Shown: positions 1-7,729, counted from the stretch's first letter. The stretch: DNA of 64,000 nucleotides from Lysinibacillus_B sp031181585 (GCF_047301505.1 NZ_CP154840.1:1612001-1676000); one strand, 5' to 3'. Notes: a model not told the origin generated them from the letters alone. Made by a program: numbers and translations.

Positions 1-100
1 GCGTCAGTTCCTGTTCTTCTTCAACCAAATAGCAGTTTACAGGAAATAATCGAGGCATAAAAGAAAGCTGAAACAGAGTGTTGCTTTTTGTAATTTTCAT
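1..100 (-). CDS. MBL-fold metallo-hydrolase, N-terminal fragment
   Basis: Only the first 33 codons lie in the window; the gene continues past the left edge. The start is the ATG at 100-98, preceded on the minus strand by AAGGAG seven bases upstream. The peptide begins MKITKSNTLFQLSF and continues with MPRLFPVNCYLVEEE, which matches the opening beta strands of bacterial MBL-fold hydrolases, where the phrase 'P.NCYLVE' is typical. The metal-binding HxHxDH motif would lie outside the window, so the family call rests on the N-terminus alone. A strong promoter and a large palindrome lie just upstream, so the gene is probably repressor-controlled. Confidence 0.6.
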   Translation of the reverse strand, partial: MKITKSNTLFQLSFMPRLFPVNCYLVEEEQELT

Positions 101-116
101 ATGGAAACTCCTTAAA

Positions 117-150
117 CTAATATGATTAGTTAATTAACTATTGATATTAG
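117..150. promoter_or_regulatory. 34-bp palindromic operator candidate
   Basis: A nearly perfect inverted repeat centred on TTAATTAA, with outer arms CTAATAT and ATATTAG and inner arms TTAGTTAA and TTAACTA. It overlaps the end of the -10 box and the expected transcription start of the MBL-fold gene. That is the position of a repressor operator for a dimeric (MarR- or TetR-like) regulator. The regulator itself is not identifiable in the window. Confidence 0.6.
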
Positions 151-177
151 TTTATGTGCCGAGGGAATAATTGTCAA
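149..177 (-). promoter_or_regulatory. SigA-type promoter of the MBL-fold gene
   Basis: On the minus strand TTGACA (177-172) is followed after exactly 17 bases by TAAACT (154-149). This points at the MBL-fold start about 50 bases downstream. The -10 box touches the large palindrome at 117-150. Confidence 0.7.
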
Positions 178-342
178 CCTTTTGTGGGAATAAATTGGCT
201 GCTTTGTTTTAGGGAACTATCCACCCTTTCATTGATCTGATCTGTAATTAATAGCTGTGCTGATGACTTCCAGGGGAATGAGTGTACCGTATTATGTATC
301 ATGCAATTTGAAATATCCTTACCCCAGCTTCGTTCTTCACCC

Positions 343-963
343 TTAAGATTCATGTATATTTCGATGTGTTATATCACCCTCTAGGTTGATCTCCAGCTCT
401 CTATTTTTAACTTCGATAATTGTTAAACTCGTATCATGTATAAAAGGGGGGGTCCATAACTCCTCAATAGATAGCTTTTTGCAATGCAATAACAATGCCT
501 TTATGAATACTGTGTGCGTGACAACAAGAATATTTCCATCATCGTGCTCCGAATGTATCCGCTTTAAAAAATTAGCAACCCTTTCTTGCACCTGAGAGAA
601 GCTTTCTCCTGTATTAGCAGTATAAAGGTGGGGGGTGTTCCAGAATGTATGATATTCTTTCGAATAGTTTTGTTTTAGATAGTCGTGTGTTTGTCCCTCC
701 CATTCTCCTAAATTGATTTCGCGGAGATTCTCATCTTCTATTATTGGCTGGTTTTTGCCGCCTATTATGAACGAGGCAGTCTTGACTGTCCGCTTACTCG
801 GGCTTGCATAGATAGACTGAAAATCTATCTCCTTCAATCTGTTCCCCAGCGCTATTGCATTTTTTATTCCAGCCTCTGTTAACTCTGAGTCATTCCATCC
901 CTGCATCCTTTTTTCCGTATTCCATATCGTTTCCCCGTGTCTTGTTACGAAAAGTCTTAACAA
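343..963 (-). CDS. histidine phosphatase family protein
   Basis: A phosphoglycerate mutase-like phosphatase of about 206 residues. The catalytic motif LFVTRHGETIWN is at the very N-terminus (RHG, phospho-histidine site). The second conserved histidine lies in ILVVTHTVFIKALLL, and the acid/base glutamate region is REINLGEWEGQ. The reading frame is open upstream to a GTG at 999, but the ribosome binding site AAAGGGAGTGG lies within that stretch, six bases before TTG 963. I therefore place the start at TTG 963, giving MLRLFVTRHGE, which is the usual length of the family. It is monocistronic by context. The substrate (phosphosugar, cobalamin precursor or other) cannot be told from the sequence. 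Confidence 0.85.
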   Translation of the reverse strand: MLRLFVTRHGETIWNTEKRMQGWNDSELTEAGIKNAIALGNRLKEIDFQSIYASPSKRTVKTASFIIGGKNQPIIEDENLREINLGEWEGQTHDYLKQNYSKEYHTFWNTPHLYTANTGESFSQVQERVANFLKRIHSEHDDGNILVVTHTVFIKALLLHCKKLSIEELWTPPFIHDTSLTIIEVKNRELEINLEGDITHRNIHES

Positions 964-1179
964 TAATTTCCACTCCCTTTTTGGATTTTTGAAATTCACA
1001 AAAATCCAATTTTATACAATAGTATAAACAATGTTATTATTAGTACACAAATGGCAGGGATTATAAATGGGTACTTTCAATTAGTTAAACCTTGATAAAC
1101 AGCGATTTCGTAAAATGAGCTTTCCATGTACAAGTGCTCCTGCTATTCAGAACAGTATAATACCTCAATAACCGGAAAA

Positions 1180-1208
1180 GCCCGGACACATTTTATACAT
1201 GTCCAGGC
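1180..1208 (-). terminator. terminator of the M50-like gene
   Basis: Stem GCCTGGACA/TGTCCGGGC read on the minus strand, followed by TTTTCC. It lies 34 bases after the stop codon of the gene at 1242-1832. Confidence 0.6.
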
Positions 1209-1241
1209 AATCTATTTCTTTTCAAATATGTCACAATTGAC

Positions 1242-1832
1242 TTAGTGTTTATTTTCTTCCTCTTCCCGTTCTTTTTTAATTTCCTCAATCTGCTTCATCT
1301 GCTTTTGATACTCCTCTTCCATTTCAGAGGTGGCTGGAAGGAAGGCCTCGTTATTATAGTCGATTCGCTTTCCGTAACGAATCATTTCATAAATAATCAT
1401 GCCATTGTTTGGCTTCCCGTTGACAGTCTTCATCGGTACGATATCGAATAATACATAATAGAATGCATAAAAAATAAAGCGGTCCCAAAACGTTTTGTAC
1501 TCCTCCATCCATCCATTAGCGATTAGAAAATTGATAAGGATGGCAAGGGTGAGATTGGTGAGAATTGGTCCTGCATAGATACAAATATAGGCCAATTTAC
1601 TTTCCCGTTTTAACCCATCATATGAAAACCAGCTGTACACATGGTAATATTTCCGGATATCGATCATTCCGACCTTCCGTACCCGTGGGCCGGAGCCAAT
1701 TGTCAGCCTGGGATTGATGACACCAAACAACCAGCTGACAATTAGATAGCCTGCCTCCCGCAGGAAGATGACGACGGGCAGGATGATAAATGCAGAAATG
1801 ATGAGCGACAACAGGTCCGATAGTGCAAACAT
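1242..1832 (-). CDS. M50-like membrane protein lacking the metalloprotease motif
   Basis: An integral membrane protein of 196 residues with the layout of a site-2-protease (M50) core. The first membrane segment ends in FLREAGYLIVSWLFGV, exactly where M50 enzymes have HExxH, followed by a GSGP element. A middle segment reads YAGPILTNLTLAILINF, like the conserved 'AGP..N' helix. The last segment carries VPMKTVNGKPNNGMIIYE, where active enzymes have an NxxPxxPLDGG motif. Both zinc histidines are replaced (Arg and Tyr) and the DG aspartate is Asn, so protease activity is unlikely. The C-terminus is a charged, glutamate-rich helix of about 40 residues. Function is unknown; a scaffold or pseudoprotease role is inference. 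Confidence 0.65.
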   Translation of the reverse strand: MFALSDLLSLIISAFIILPVVIFLREAGYLIVSWLFGVINPRLTIGSGPRVRKVGMIDIRKYYHVYSWFSYDGLKRESKLAYICIYAGPILTNLTLAILINFLIANGWMEEYKTFWDRFIFYAFYYVLFDIVPMKTVNGKPNNGMIIYEMIRYGKRIDYNNEAFLPATSEMEEEYQKQMKQIEEIKKEREEEENKH

Positions 1833-2005
1833 ATAGTCACATCCTAACGCATTGCTCGAAGGCTCCTTCTATTAGTACCCGCTATAGAGGAAATAAATCA
1901 GAAAGAAATGTATTTCAAAATTTATGTATTATTGGTTTTATTTAATAATGGGTGAGTAAAAGCAGAGATTTAATCGTCTAGGTTGATAACTAGGAGGTGA
2001 AAAGG

Positions 2006-2509
2006 TTGTTTCAGTTAGAGCACCATTACGAAATGCATAGTGATCAAATCTATCAATTTTTATATTTTATGACATTAGACGTACAGTTGGCAGAAGATCT
2101 CATGCAGGAGACATTTATTCGGGCTTATGAAGCAAAGCATACATATCGCGGGGATTCAAATGTATTAACATGGCTGCGAACTATTGCTAAAAATATAGCA
2201 TATGACCATTTTAAGCGAAAAAGGAAAATCCGATTTATTTCATTTACCAAAAGTGAGGAAGATGTCGCTCTAACCCTTTCACCAGAGCAGCTTTTTTCCA
2301 TTGAAGAAGAGAAAAGAGCGCTTTATCAGGCAATTGCAAGCTTGAAATTTGATTATCGAATAGCCATTGTTTTACGAAAAATTGAGGGTCTTTCGATTAA
2401 AGAAACGGCGGCAGTTTTAGGTTGGAACGAAGCAAAGGTAAAAAATACTACGGAGCGAGGCATGAAGGCTCTTGAAAAGAAGATGACAGGAGGAGCAGCA
2501 TATGGATAA
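2006..2509 (+). CDS. ECF-type sigma-70 family sigma factor
   Basis: A sigma factor of about 167 residues containing only regions 2 and 4. Region 2 reads DQIYQFLYFMTLDVQLAEDL and then QETFIRAYEAKHTYRGDS, with the core-binding 'AEDLMQETF' motif. Region 4 near the C-terminus has the helix-turn-helix GLSIKETAAVLGWNEAKVK. The upstream GTG at 1997 overlaps the ribosome binding site AGGAGGTG (1992-1999), so the start is TTG 2006, six bases downstream of it. Its stop codon overlaps the ATG of the next gene, a membrane protein with anti-sigma layout, so the two form a regulatory pair. The signal it answers is not visible. Confidence 0.88.
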   Translation: MFQLEHHYEMHSDQIYQFLYFMTLDVQLAEDLMQETFIRAYEAKHTYRGDSNVLTWLRTIAKNIAYDHFKRKRKIRFISFTKSEEDVALTLSPEQLFSIEEEKRALYQAIASLKFDYRIAIVLRKIEGLSIKETAAVLGWNEAKVKNTTERGMKALEKKMTGGAAYG

Positions 2510-3416
2510 AGAACTGGCACAGTTACAGGCACCGAAACGTACGCAAGCAGCTAAACAAAGCTCTTTTAACAAGATTCACGCAGTAATTAATCGGCGTCAA
2601 AAATATCAAAAGCGCAGCTATTATGGTGTTTTTGCAGCTGCTGTCATCCTATTTGTTTTTCTAATAGCCTCTTTCTTTAACGGCCCGCAGCATGTAAATG
2701 AAACTGCTGCTGCCAGCCCTTTAACGATTGAAAAAGGATATGTCACAGCAAACGATTCAACCGCTGATTTAACAGGCATGATAAATTGGTATTACTTCGA
2801 TAAAAATAAAATAGACGAAGAGGGTTTGTCCCTGCTCCAGCCATTTGTGACAAGGCTATATGAGTTGGATAACTCTATAAGTGAATTGCCTGAAACGCCA
2901 GGACAGCAGCTGCTTTTAGTGATGTCTAAGGAATCTGCGGCACAACTTGCTGTACTCACCTATGACGCTCAATATTTATTGGTCGATATGAATACAAAAC
3001 AATCTTTACCTCTTACGATTGAGGAAGCAAGGGACATTGAAATAATGATGTCTGATTTCGCGGAAAGATCATTGGCTGGTCTAGGGCGATTAATAGTACT
3101 TTCTTATTTAATTGTAGTATACATTGCGATTGTTTTGCACATTAGCCCTAAAAGGAAAGAAAGATTGGAAGGGCAAAAGTGGCGGGCTTACTTCTTCACA
3201 GGGATTGGCATGTATATTGTCTACATGTTAGCAAATGGCTTGAGCCTCTATTATTTTCATGCCTCCAACGGACTATTTATAGCAAGCATGATGGCTATGC
3301 TATTGCTGATCAAGAGGCTAATTGAGTACTACAACGGCCGATTTGAAAGCTCTATTTACGAAGTGCCTATTTTATTTTTGTTCACTATAGTATTTACCTT
3401 TATAAAATGCCTATAA
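2502..3416 (+). CDS. membrane protein, probable anti-sigma factor
   Basis: Begins at ATG 2502 inside the last codons of the ECF sigma gene (ATGGATAA overlap), which implies translational coupling. The 304-residue protein has a basic cytoplasmic N-terminus of about 40 residues, a membrane helix (YGVFAAAVILFVFLIASFF), an extracytoplasmic domain of about 130 residues, and three to four further membrane helices at the C-terminus. There is no recognisable zinc-binding HxxxCxxC motif. The anti-sigma assignment rests on gene order, the coupled start and the cytosolic-TM-extracellular layout. The polytopic C-terminus is more than a typical anti-sigma factor has and could sense membrane state. Confidence 0.6.
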   Translation: MDKELAQLQAPKRTQAAKQSSFNKIHAVINRRQKYQKRSYYGVFAAAVILFVFLIASFFNGPQHVNETAAASPLTIEKGYVTANDSTADLTGMINWYYFDKNKIDEEGLSLLQPFVTRLYELDNSISELPETPGQQLLLVMSKESAAQLAVLTYDAQYLLVDMNTKQSLPLTIEEARDIEIMMSDFAERSLAGLGRLIVLSYLIVVYIAIVLHISPKRKERLEGQKWRAYFFTGIGMYIVYMLANGLSLYYFHASNGLFIASMMAMLLLIKRLIEYYNGRFESSIYEVPILFLFTIVFTFIKCL

Positions 3417-3434
3417 AATAGGTGTCTTGTTATA

Positions 3435-3536
3435 TTGGAGAACATTTTACTGGTGTTAAGTCTGTTGATTATCGTATGTTCTGTAGCGAGCGGTATTAGC
3501 GGGTGGACCATTGAGGCTTATTTATTGAGTTTATAG
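3435..3536 (+). CDS. possible 33-residue hydrophobic peptide
   Basis: A short frame starting at TTG 3435 encodes MENILLVLSLLIIVC followed by a small residue-rich stretch ending in AYLLSL. It would be a single membrane helix. It lies directly downstream of the putative anti-sigma gene and upstream of a terminator, so it could be the third gene of that operon. The ribosome binding site is weak (AGGTG) and there is no homology evidence. Confidence 0.25.
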   Translation: MENILLVLSLLIIVCSVASGISGWTIEAYLLSL

Positions 3537-3554
3537 GATGAAAACAAAAATAGA

Positions 3555-3576
3555 ACGGCAGCGGGTTAGCTGCCGT
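3555..3576. terminator. bidirectional terminator between the anti-sigma gene and proS
   Basis: Stem ACGGCAGC/GCTGCCGT with a six-base loop. T-rich sequence follows on the plus strand (TTTGCTGTTTG), and TTCTATTTTTGTTTT follows on the minus strand. It can serve both convergent transcripts. Confidence 0.75.
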
Positions 3577-3606
3577 TTTGCTGTTTGTATATTTCTTTAA
3601 TCAAAA

Positions 3607-5043
3607 CTAATATGCACGCGCAAACCAAACCGTATGTTGTGCTTCTTTGCCGCAGTGAATGCATGTATGCTTTGTTGTCGGCGGGTTAAACGGAATGTTG
3701 CGTGTTGTAAACTTAGTTTTTTCTTTTACATCTTCTTCGCAAGCATCGTCCCCACACCAGCCTGCTAATATCCAGCCTGGAATTGTGCCGTTTTCCTCAG
3801 ATTCTGCTAAATGCTGCTCCAGCTGTGCCATCGTATCGATATGAGTATGGGAATTCTCCGCACGGAAAGCCTTTGCTTTTTCAAAAAGGCGCGCTTGCAT
3901 TGTTTCAAGCTCTTTTTCAATGCTTTCAACAATTGACTCTAAAGGTACGGCGATTTTTTCTTCTTCATCACGAGCCTTTAGTAAAGCCTGGTTATTTTCT
4001 AAGTCACGAGGGCCAAGCTCAATACGTACAGGAACCCCTTTTAGCTCCCATTCATTAAATTTATAGCCCGGTGATTGATCAGAATCATCAAGACGAACGC
4101 GAATTCCTTTTGCTTTTAAAGCGGCAAAAATTTCATCTAATTTCTCGATGATTGCCGGGTTCTTTTTCCATGGGCCTACTGGAATCAAAATTACTTGCGT
4201 CGGCGCTATTCTAGGCGGCAGGACAAGACCTTGTTCATCACCGTGAACCATGATGACCGAACCAATTAAACGTGTGGATGTTCCCCAAGATGTCGTATGC
4301 ACATATTCATGCTTATTTTCTTTCGTTAAATATTTAATATCAAATGCTTCTGCGAATTTTGTGCCTAAGTAGTGGGAAGTACCTGCTTGTACCGCTTTTC
4401 CATCTTTCATCATTGCCTCAATGGAGAATGTATCTACAGCACCGGCAAAGCGTTCTGATGGCGTCTTTTGGCCGTCGTAAACTGGGATGGCAAGCAATCC
4501 TTCTACAACTTCTTTATAAATCGTCAGCATTTGCATCGTTTCTTTTCGTGCATCTTCTTCATCGACGTGGGCAGTATGACCTTCTTGCCATAAAAATTCT
4601 GAAGTACGGATGAATGGAAGAGTTTTCTTTTCCCAGCGGAATACATTCGCCCATTGGTTAATTAAAACAGGCAGGTCCCGGTAGCTCTTAATCCAGCTTG
4701 AATACAGATGTCCGATCATTGTTTCGGAAGTGGGGCGCAGTGCTAAACGTTCCTCTAATTTTTCACCGGCTGCTTCTGTTACCCAAGGCAGCTCCGGTGA
4801 GAAGCCTTCAATATGATCCTTTTCCTTTTGAAAGAATGATTCGGGAATTAACATTGGGAAATAGGCATTGCGGTGGCCGGTTTCTTTAAAGCGCTTGTCC
4901 ATCTCTGTTTGGATATGCTCCCATAATTCATAGCCGTCTGGCTTAAAGGCGATACAACCGCGAACTGGCGTGTAATCCATTAAATCAGCTTTTTGAATCG
5001 TATCAATATACCACTTTGAAAAATCATTTGTTTTTTGAGACAT
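3607..5043 (-). CDS. proS: prolyl-tRNA synthetase, archaeal/eukaryotic-like type
   Basis: Charges tRNA-Pro with proline. The 478-residue protein is the short ProRS form without the editing insertion of the usual bacterial enzyme. Class II motif 2 is seen in RWEKKTLPFIRTSEFLWQEG and motif 3 in TSTRLIGSVIMVHGDEQG. The anticodon-binding domain follows (VILIPVGPW onward). The C-terminal domain carries CGDDAC and CIHCG (about residues 430-464), a four-cysteine zinc site, and ends in the conserved ...ARAY. The start ATG has AAGGAGG ahead of it. A T-box leader lies upstream, so expression should respond to uncharged tRNA-Pro. Many Bacilli carry this enzyme besides a long bacterial-type ProRS; the second copy is not in this window. 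Confidence 0.95.
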   Translation of the reverse strand: MSQKTNDFSKWYIDTIQKADLMDYTPVRGCIAFKPDGYELWEHIQTEMDKRFKETGHRNAYFPMLIPESFFQKEKDHIEGFSPELPWVTEAAGEKLEERLALRPTSETMIGHLYSSWIKSYRDLPVLINQWANVFRWEKKTLPFIRTSEFLWQEGHTAHVDEEDARKETMQMLTIYKEVVEGLLAIPVYDGQKTPSERFAGAVDTFSIEAMMKDGKAVQAGTSHYLGTKFAEAFDIKYLTKENKHEYVHTTSWGTSTRLIGSVIMVHGDEQGLVLPPRIAPTQVILIPVGPWKKNPAIIEKLDEIFAALKAKGIRVRLDDSDQSPGYKFNEWELKGVPVRIELGPRDLENNQALLKARDEEEKIAVPLESIVESIEKELETMQARLFEKAKAFRAENSHTHIDTMAQLEQHLAESEENGTIPGWILAGWCGDDACEEDVKEKTKFTTRNIPFNPPTTKHTCIHCGKEAQHTVWFARAY

Positions 5044-5080
5044 CGTTTTTTCCTCCTTAGAAATGAAATAATTAAGAATA

Positions 5081-5322
5081 AAAAAAGCATAAAGCGTCCT
5101 AAAAAGGACGTCTTTATGCTCATAGACGTGGTACCACCTTCGTTTGACATTAATAATAAATATTAAGTCCTCGATCCGTTTGTAACGAAACGACCCGGTT
5201 AGCTTTTACCTAACATCTCCGTGGCAGGGTTCAATAAGAAGGGGTGATATAGCTTTCAGCCTAGGCTATATTTTCTGTCTCACAATTCCTATTTACTTGA
5301 TCACATCATCGATTACATATTT
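5081..5322 (-). ncRNA. T-box riboswitch leader of proS
   Basis: The minus-strand leader between the promoter and proS contains the conserved T-box sequence AAGGTGGTACCACG (5140-5127). It is followed by a terminator hairpin (5119-5087) with six U residues (5086-5081). The stem I region has GAACCCTGCC (complement of 5223-5232), which offers a CCC or CCU proline codon as specifier. The exact specifier loop needs a folding model. Uncharged tRNA-Pro is expected to stabilise the antiterminator. Confidence 0.88.
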
Positions 5323-5329
5323 ACCAAAT

Positions 5330-5358
5330 ACTATATCAATTTGCAAAATGGAATTCAA
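5330..5358 (-). promoter_or_regulatory. promoter of the proS T-box transcript
   Basis: TTGAAT (5358-5353) and TATAGT (5335-5330) on the minus strand are separated by 17 bases and sit immediately upstream of the T-box leader. Confidence 0.65.
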
Positions 5359-5678
5359 CATTCTTCTTTTACGATTTTATTTCCTGCCTTAGTAAGCTAT
5401 TGCAGTTTTTTTAATGCTGAACGTTTAATAGAGGGTTTAGGTACACTAATTGACTGAAATCCCAGAATGATATACTGGTGGGTTCGTTGTGATACTCCAT
5501 CAGGCTGTATTATTGATGAACTTATTCGAACGTTCTTATAAAAGTAGAGTCTTGCTTGCTAATAGAGAGAAATGGTTAAATAATAAAAGGAAACTAATTT
5601 CCTTTTATTTCGTAATTAGTATAGAAGAATAAGAATTGGTACTGATATTGCCAGTTTTGGTGGATTGGAGAGAGAAAG
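5359..5678. other. intergenic stretch of about 320 bases
   Basis: No supported gene. It holds a 24-codon frame starting at ATG 5467, and an AT-rich hairpin AAAAGGAAA/TTTCCTTTT (5585-5606) that could terminate a short transcript. Neither has further support. Confidence 0.4.
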
Positions 5679-5876
5679 ATGGAAGAAAAACAATGTCCTA
5701 AATGTAATAACAGCCAAATCGAGAAGGGAATGATTGGGTCGGGAAATGCTGTCGTTCAAATGTTTTCCTACAATAATCCAAGAAGTCTATCGTCACCCAT
5801 TTCCTCCTATTACTGCTCTAATTGCGGTTATGTATTAGGCTTATATGTGGAGAATCCTGAAAATAGTAAGAAGTAA
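5679..5876 (+). CDS. small zinc-ribbon protein
   Basis: A 65-residue protein with two CxxC knuckles, CPKC at residues 6-9 and CSNCG near residue 47. These are the two halves of a zinc ribbon. GAGAGAAAG lies just before the ATG. Such small ribbons are common in Bacilli and usually uncharacterised. Between the knuckles is a Ser/Asn-rich stretch that holds no other motif. The gene is followed by a terminator at 5966-5992 and appears monocistronic. Function is not known. Confidence 0.7.
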   Translation: MEEKQCPKCNNSQIEKGMIGSGNAVVQMFSYNNPRSLSSPISSYYCSNCGYVLGLYVENPENSKK

Positions 5877-5965
5877 TAGTAAAGCAGCGGCTGCTTTATT
5901 GGAATAAGGACTGCAAAGGATCAAACTTTTTATAAAAGCCTAATTTCATCCTGCTGGATAAGAGT

Positions 5966-5992
5966 CCATTTTGATCAATCTTTTCAAAATGG
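5966..5992 (+). terminator. terminator of the zinc-ribbon gene
   Basis: Stem CCATTTTGA/TCAAAATGG with a nine-base loop, followed by CTTCTTTTTATTT. Confidence 0.75.
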
Positions 5993-6217
5993 CTTCTTTT
6001 TATTTAGTGTAAATTGTGAGGTTGCGTGGTGTTAATAAAAAGTAGGTTAAAAATTATGCGGCAGTATATAGATTTCTCTTGTTCTGTAAACGTGCCAGAT
6101 TGAAGAGACTTGCATCTGGACCAAATGAGAGGTAATTGAAACTAGGTGACTTCGCTTTAACAAAAAGTAGAGTAATTTACATATGTTTTTTATGTATCAA
6201 TTTAGGGGGAATAAAAC

Positions 6218-6520
6218 TTGGCTGTTACGGTTGGGTTAAGGCTGCAAATTATTTTTCTCTTGTTTATTACGATATTCAACGTTGGCAGAGTATTCGTTAT
6301 CGAAAAGTATTCTGTTTATCCTATTGCTCTATTAGAGTTATCTATTGGCATAGTGAGCTTCTTTTGCGGCTTATACAGTCTGATTAAATGTAAAAAACCT
6401 ATACTTTCGTTGTTTGTTACAGTTTTTGGACTATTTATATGTATATTTTTTGTTTATATATATTTATTGCCGGAAGCGGGAATACCACCGGCAATTCCTT
6501 GGCTATATCCCGATATGTGA
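6218..6520 (+). CDS. small membrane protein, three predicted helices
   Basis: A 100-residue hydrophobic protein starting at TTG 6218, seven bases after the ribosome binding site AGGGGGA. Three hydrophobic segments are visible: roughly residues 5-25 (LQIIFLLFITIFNVG), 34-55 and 61-84. A short polar tail ends in PWLYPDM. The overlapping frame at 6136-6387 lacks a ribosome binding site and is not coding. I do not recognise a family. It is isolated between two small-gene units. Confidence 0.5.
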   Translation: MAVTVGLRLQIIFLLFITIFNVGRVFVIEKYSVYPIALLELSIGIVSFFCGLYSLIKCKKPILSLFVTVFGLFICIFFVYIYLLPEAGIPPAIPWLYPDM

Positions 6521-6657
6521 CAGTAGGTGCATTCCTTAACACTGACTATATAGGTGAACTGCGGGAATTGCTGTGTCAGATTTTTGAGTAAACGTAATGA
6601 CAAAAAGACTTTGCAGGGAATAAATATAGCTTATAGAAGTGCGTATTTATAAGAAGA

Positions 6658-6677
6658 GATCGCCCCATACGGCGGTC
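6658..6677 (+). terminator. terminator
   Basis: Stem GATCGCC/GGCGGTC with a six-base loop, followed by TTTTTAT. It most likely ends the transcript of the small membrane protein gene. Confidence 0.7.
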
Positions 6678-6736
6678 TTTTTATATTGATTTTAAGAGGA
6701 AACAATAAACGTGCACTTCTTACTATTGAAAAATAA

Positions 6737-6778
6737 TGTCATATATAATTGACATTAAATCGAAATGTCACATATAAT
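6737..6778 (+). promoter_or_regulatory. promoter and probable autoregulatory operator of the HTH gene
   Basis: TTGACA (6749-6754) and TATAAT (6773-6778) are 18 bases apart. The inverted repeat TGTCA-N8-TGACA (6737-6754) covers the -35 box. A direct repeat of the motif AATGTCAnATATAAT overlaps the -10 box, 29 bases further on. This is the arrangement expected of an autoregulating Cro/CI-type repressor. Confidence 0.6.
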
Positions 6779-6812
6779 GTACTTATATAAGGTGAATGAA
6801 AGGGTGTTTGGC

Positions 6813-7025
6813 TTGAATAGAGTCAAAGAGTATAGGAAACATTGCAACTTTACTCAGATTGAACTTGCTAAAAGGGTAGGCGTAGCAAGACAAACCATTA
6901 ATTTAATTGAAAATGATAAGTACAATCCCTCTTTATCTTTGTGTATTGCCTTAGCAAAGGAACTTAATACAGACCTTAATACTTTATTTTGGGAGGAGAA
7001 TACTAATGAAGAATCAAATTCTTAA
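6813..7025 (+). CDS. small Cro/CI-type HTH regulator
   Basis: A 70-residue DNA-binding protein that is almost entirely a helix-turn-helix domain. The recognition region is FTQIELAKRVGVARQTINLI, followed by ENDKYNPSL and an LNTDLNTLFW tail typical of the stand-alone HTH_3 family. The ribosome binding site AAAGGGTG (6799-6806) lies inside the longer open frame and sets the start at TTG 6813, six bases downstream. The gene overlaps the following membrane-protein gene by 20 bases. Such pairs usually work as regulator plus membrane partner; which signal the pair senses is unknown. Confidence 0.82.
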   Translation: MNRVKEYRKHCNFTQIELAKRVGVARQTINLIENDKYNPSLSLCIALAKELNTDLNTLFWEENTNEESNS

Positions 7026-7503
7026 TCGTTTTATCGGAGTACTAGACGATCGAGATGAATATCAGCGTTATGAAATATATAAGGAGTTAGCCTTTTCTGG
7101 AATTTTGTTATGGTATTTATCCATGTTTTTAATGTTCATCAGTCTTATAATGGATACAATTCATAACACACTATCGTTTGCGACGCCTTCACTTTTCCTG
7201 ATTAATATGGTTTACGCAACTATGACTGTTATTAAAATAAGAAAAAAACATCTGGATGAAACAGATTGTGCTTCTATTGAAGAATACGAAGAAAAGAAAA
7301 AACAATTGAAGAAAGCATCCTCTTTGGCTGGTTTCCAGTGGGGATTGTTTATGTTAGTTTTTATGGAATATGTATCACCATATCTTTCGACTGGTGAAAT
7401 AGATGTCAGATGGTGGAATGTTTTAATTTGGGGTCTTGGCGGAATATTCTTTGGGGTGACGATGTATTGGTTTTCAAAATCGAAGCTCCAGAAACATTTT
7501 TGA
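7006..7503 (+). CDS. membrane protein paired with the HTH regulator
   Basis: A 165-residue protein starting inside the HTH gene with GGAGGAG seven bases ahead of the ATG. It has a cytoplasmic N-terminus (NRFIGVLDDRDEYQRYEIYKE) and four membrane helices in two pairs, near residues 30-50, 56-75, 105-125 and 136-155. The charged linker between the pairs reads DETDCASIEEYEEKKKQLKK. The layout resembles the DUF3278/DUF3169-type membrane proteins that accompany small HTH regulators in Firmicutes, but I am not certain which family it belongs to. Confidence 0.6.
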   Translation: MKNQILNRFIGVLDDRDEYQRYEIYKELAFSGILLWYLSMFLMFISLIMDTIHNTLSFATPSLFLINMVYATMTVIKIRKKHLDETDCASIEEYEEKKKQLKKASSLAGFQWGLFMLVFMEYVSPYLSTGEIDVRWWNVLIWGLGGIFFGVTMYWFSKSKLQKHF

Positions 7504-7698
7504 TGGAATGGCCGTTTTTGCATAAGTCGTGTTAACTCCAAATATGGATTAACGCTTTTATCCACCGGCTTATTTTACAGCACGGGCAGCATTTTTGTCA
7601 TACATAGGATAACGGCGAGTTTGTAAGGAAGGGTAGTTTTAGTAGTAGGCAGCTCTTAAAAAGTAAAGGCGGTTATACTTGACTTGATAAATCATATA

Positions 7699-7729
7699 AG
7701 AGTGCAGTTCTGGAGCAGAATTGCGCTCT
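7699..7729 (+). terminator. terminator of the HTH/membrane-protein operon
   Basis: A 14-bp stem AGAGTGCAGTTCTG/CAGAATTGCGCTCT (one mismatch) with a GAG loop, followed by TTCCTTATG. It is far (about 200 bases) from the stop codon but no other gene intervenes. Confidence 0.6.

Noticed and set aside
5467..5541. 24-codon frame in the region upstream of the zinc-ribbon gene
   Set aside because: No ribosome binding site and too short to support without homology.
6136..6387. 83-codon frame overlapping the small membrane protein gene
   Set aside because: No ribosome binding site, and the alternative frame at 6218 has AGGGGGA and coherent membrane helices.
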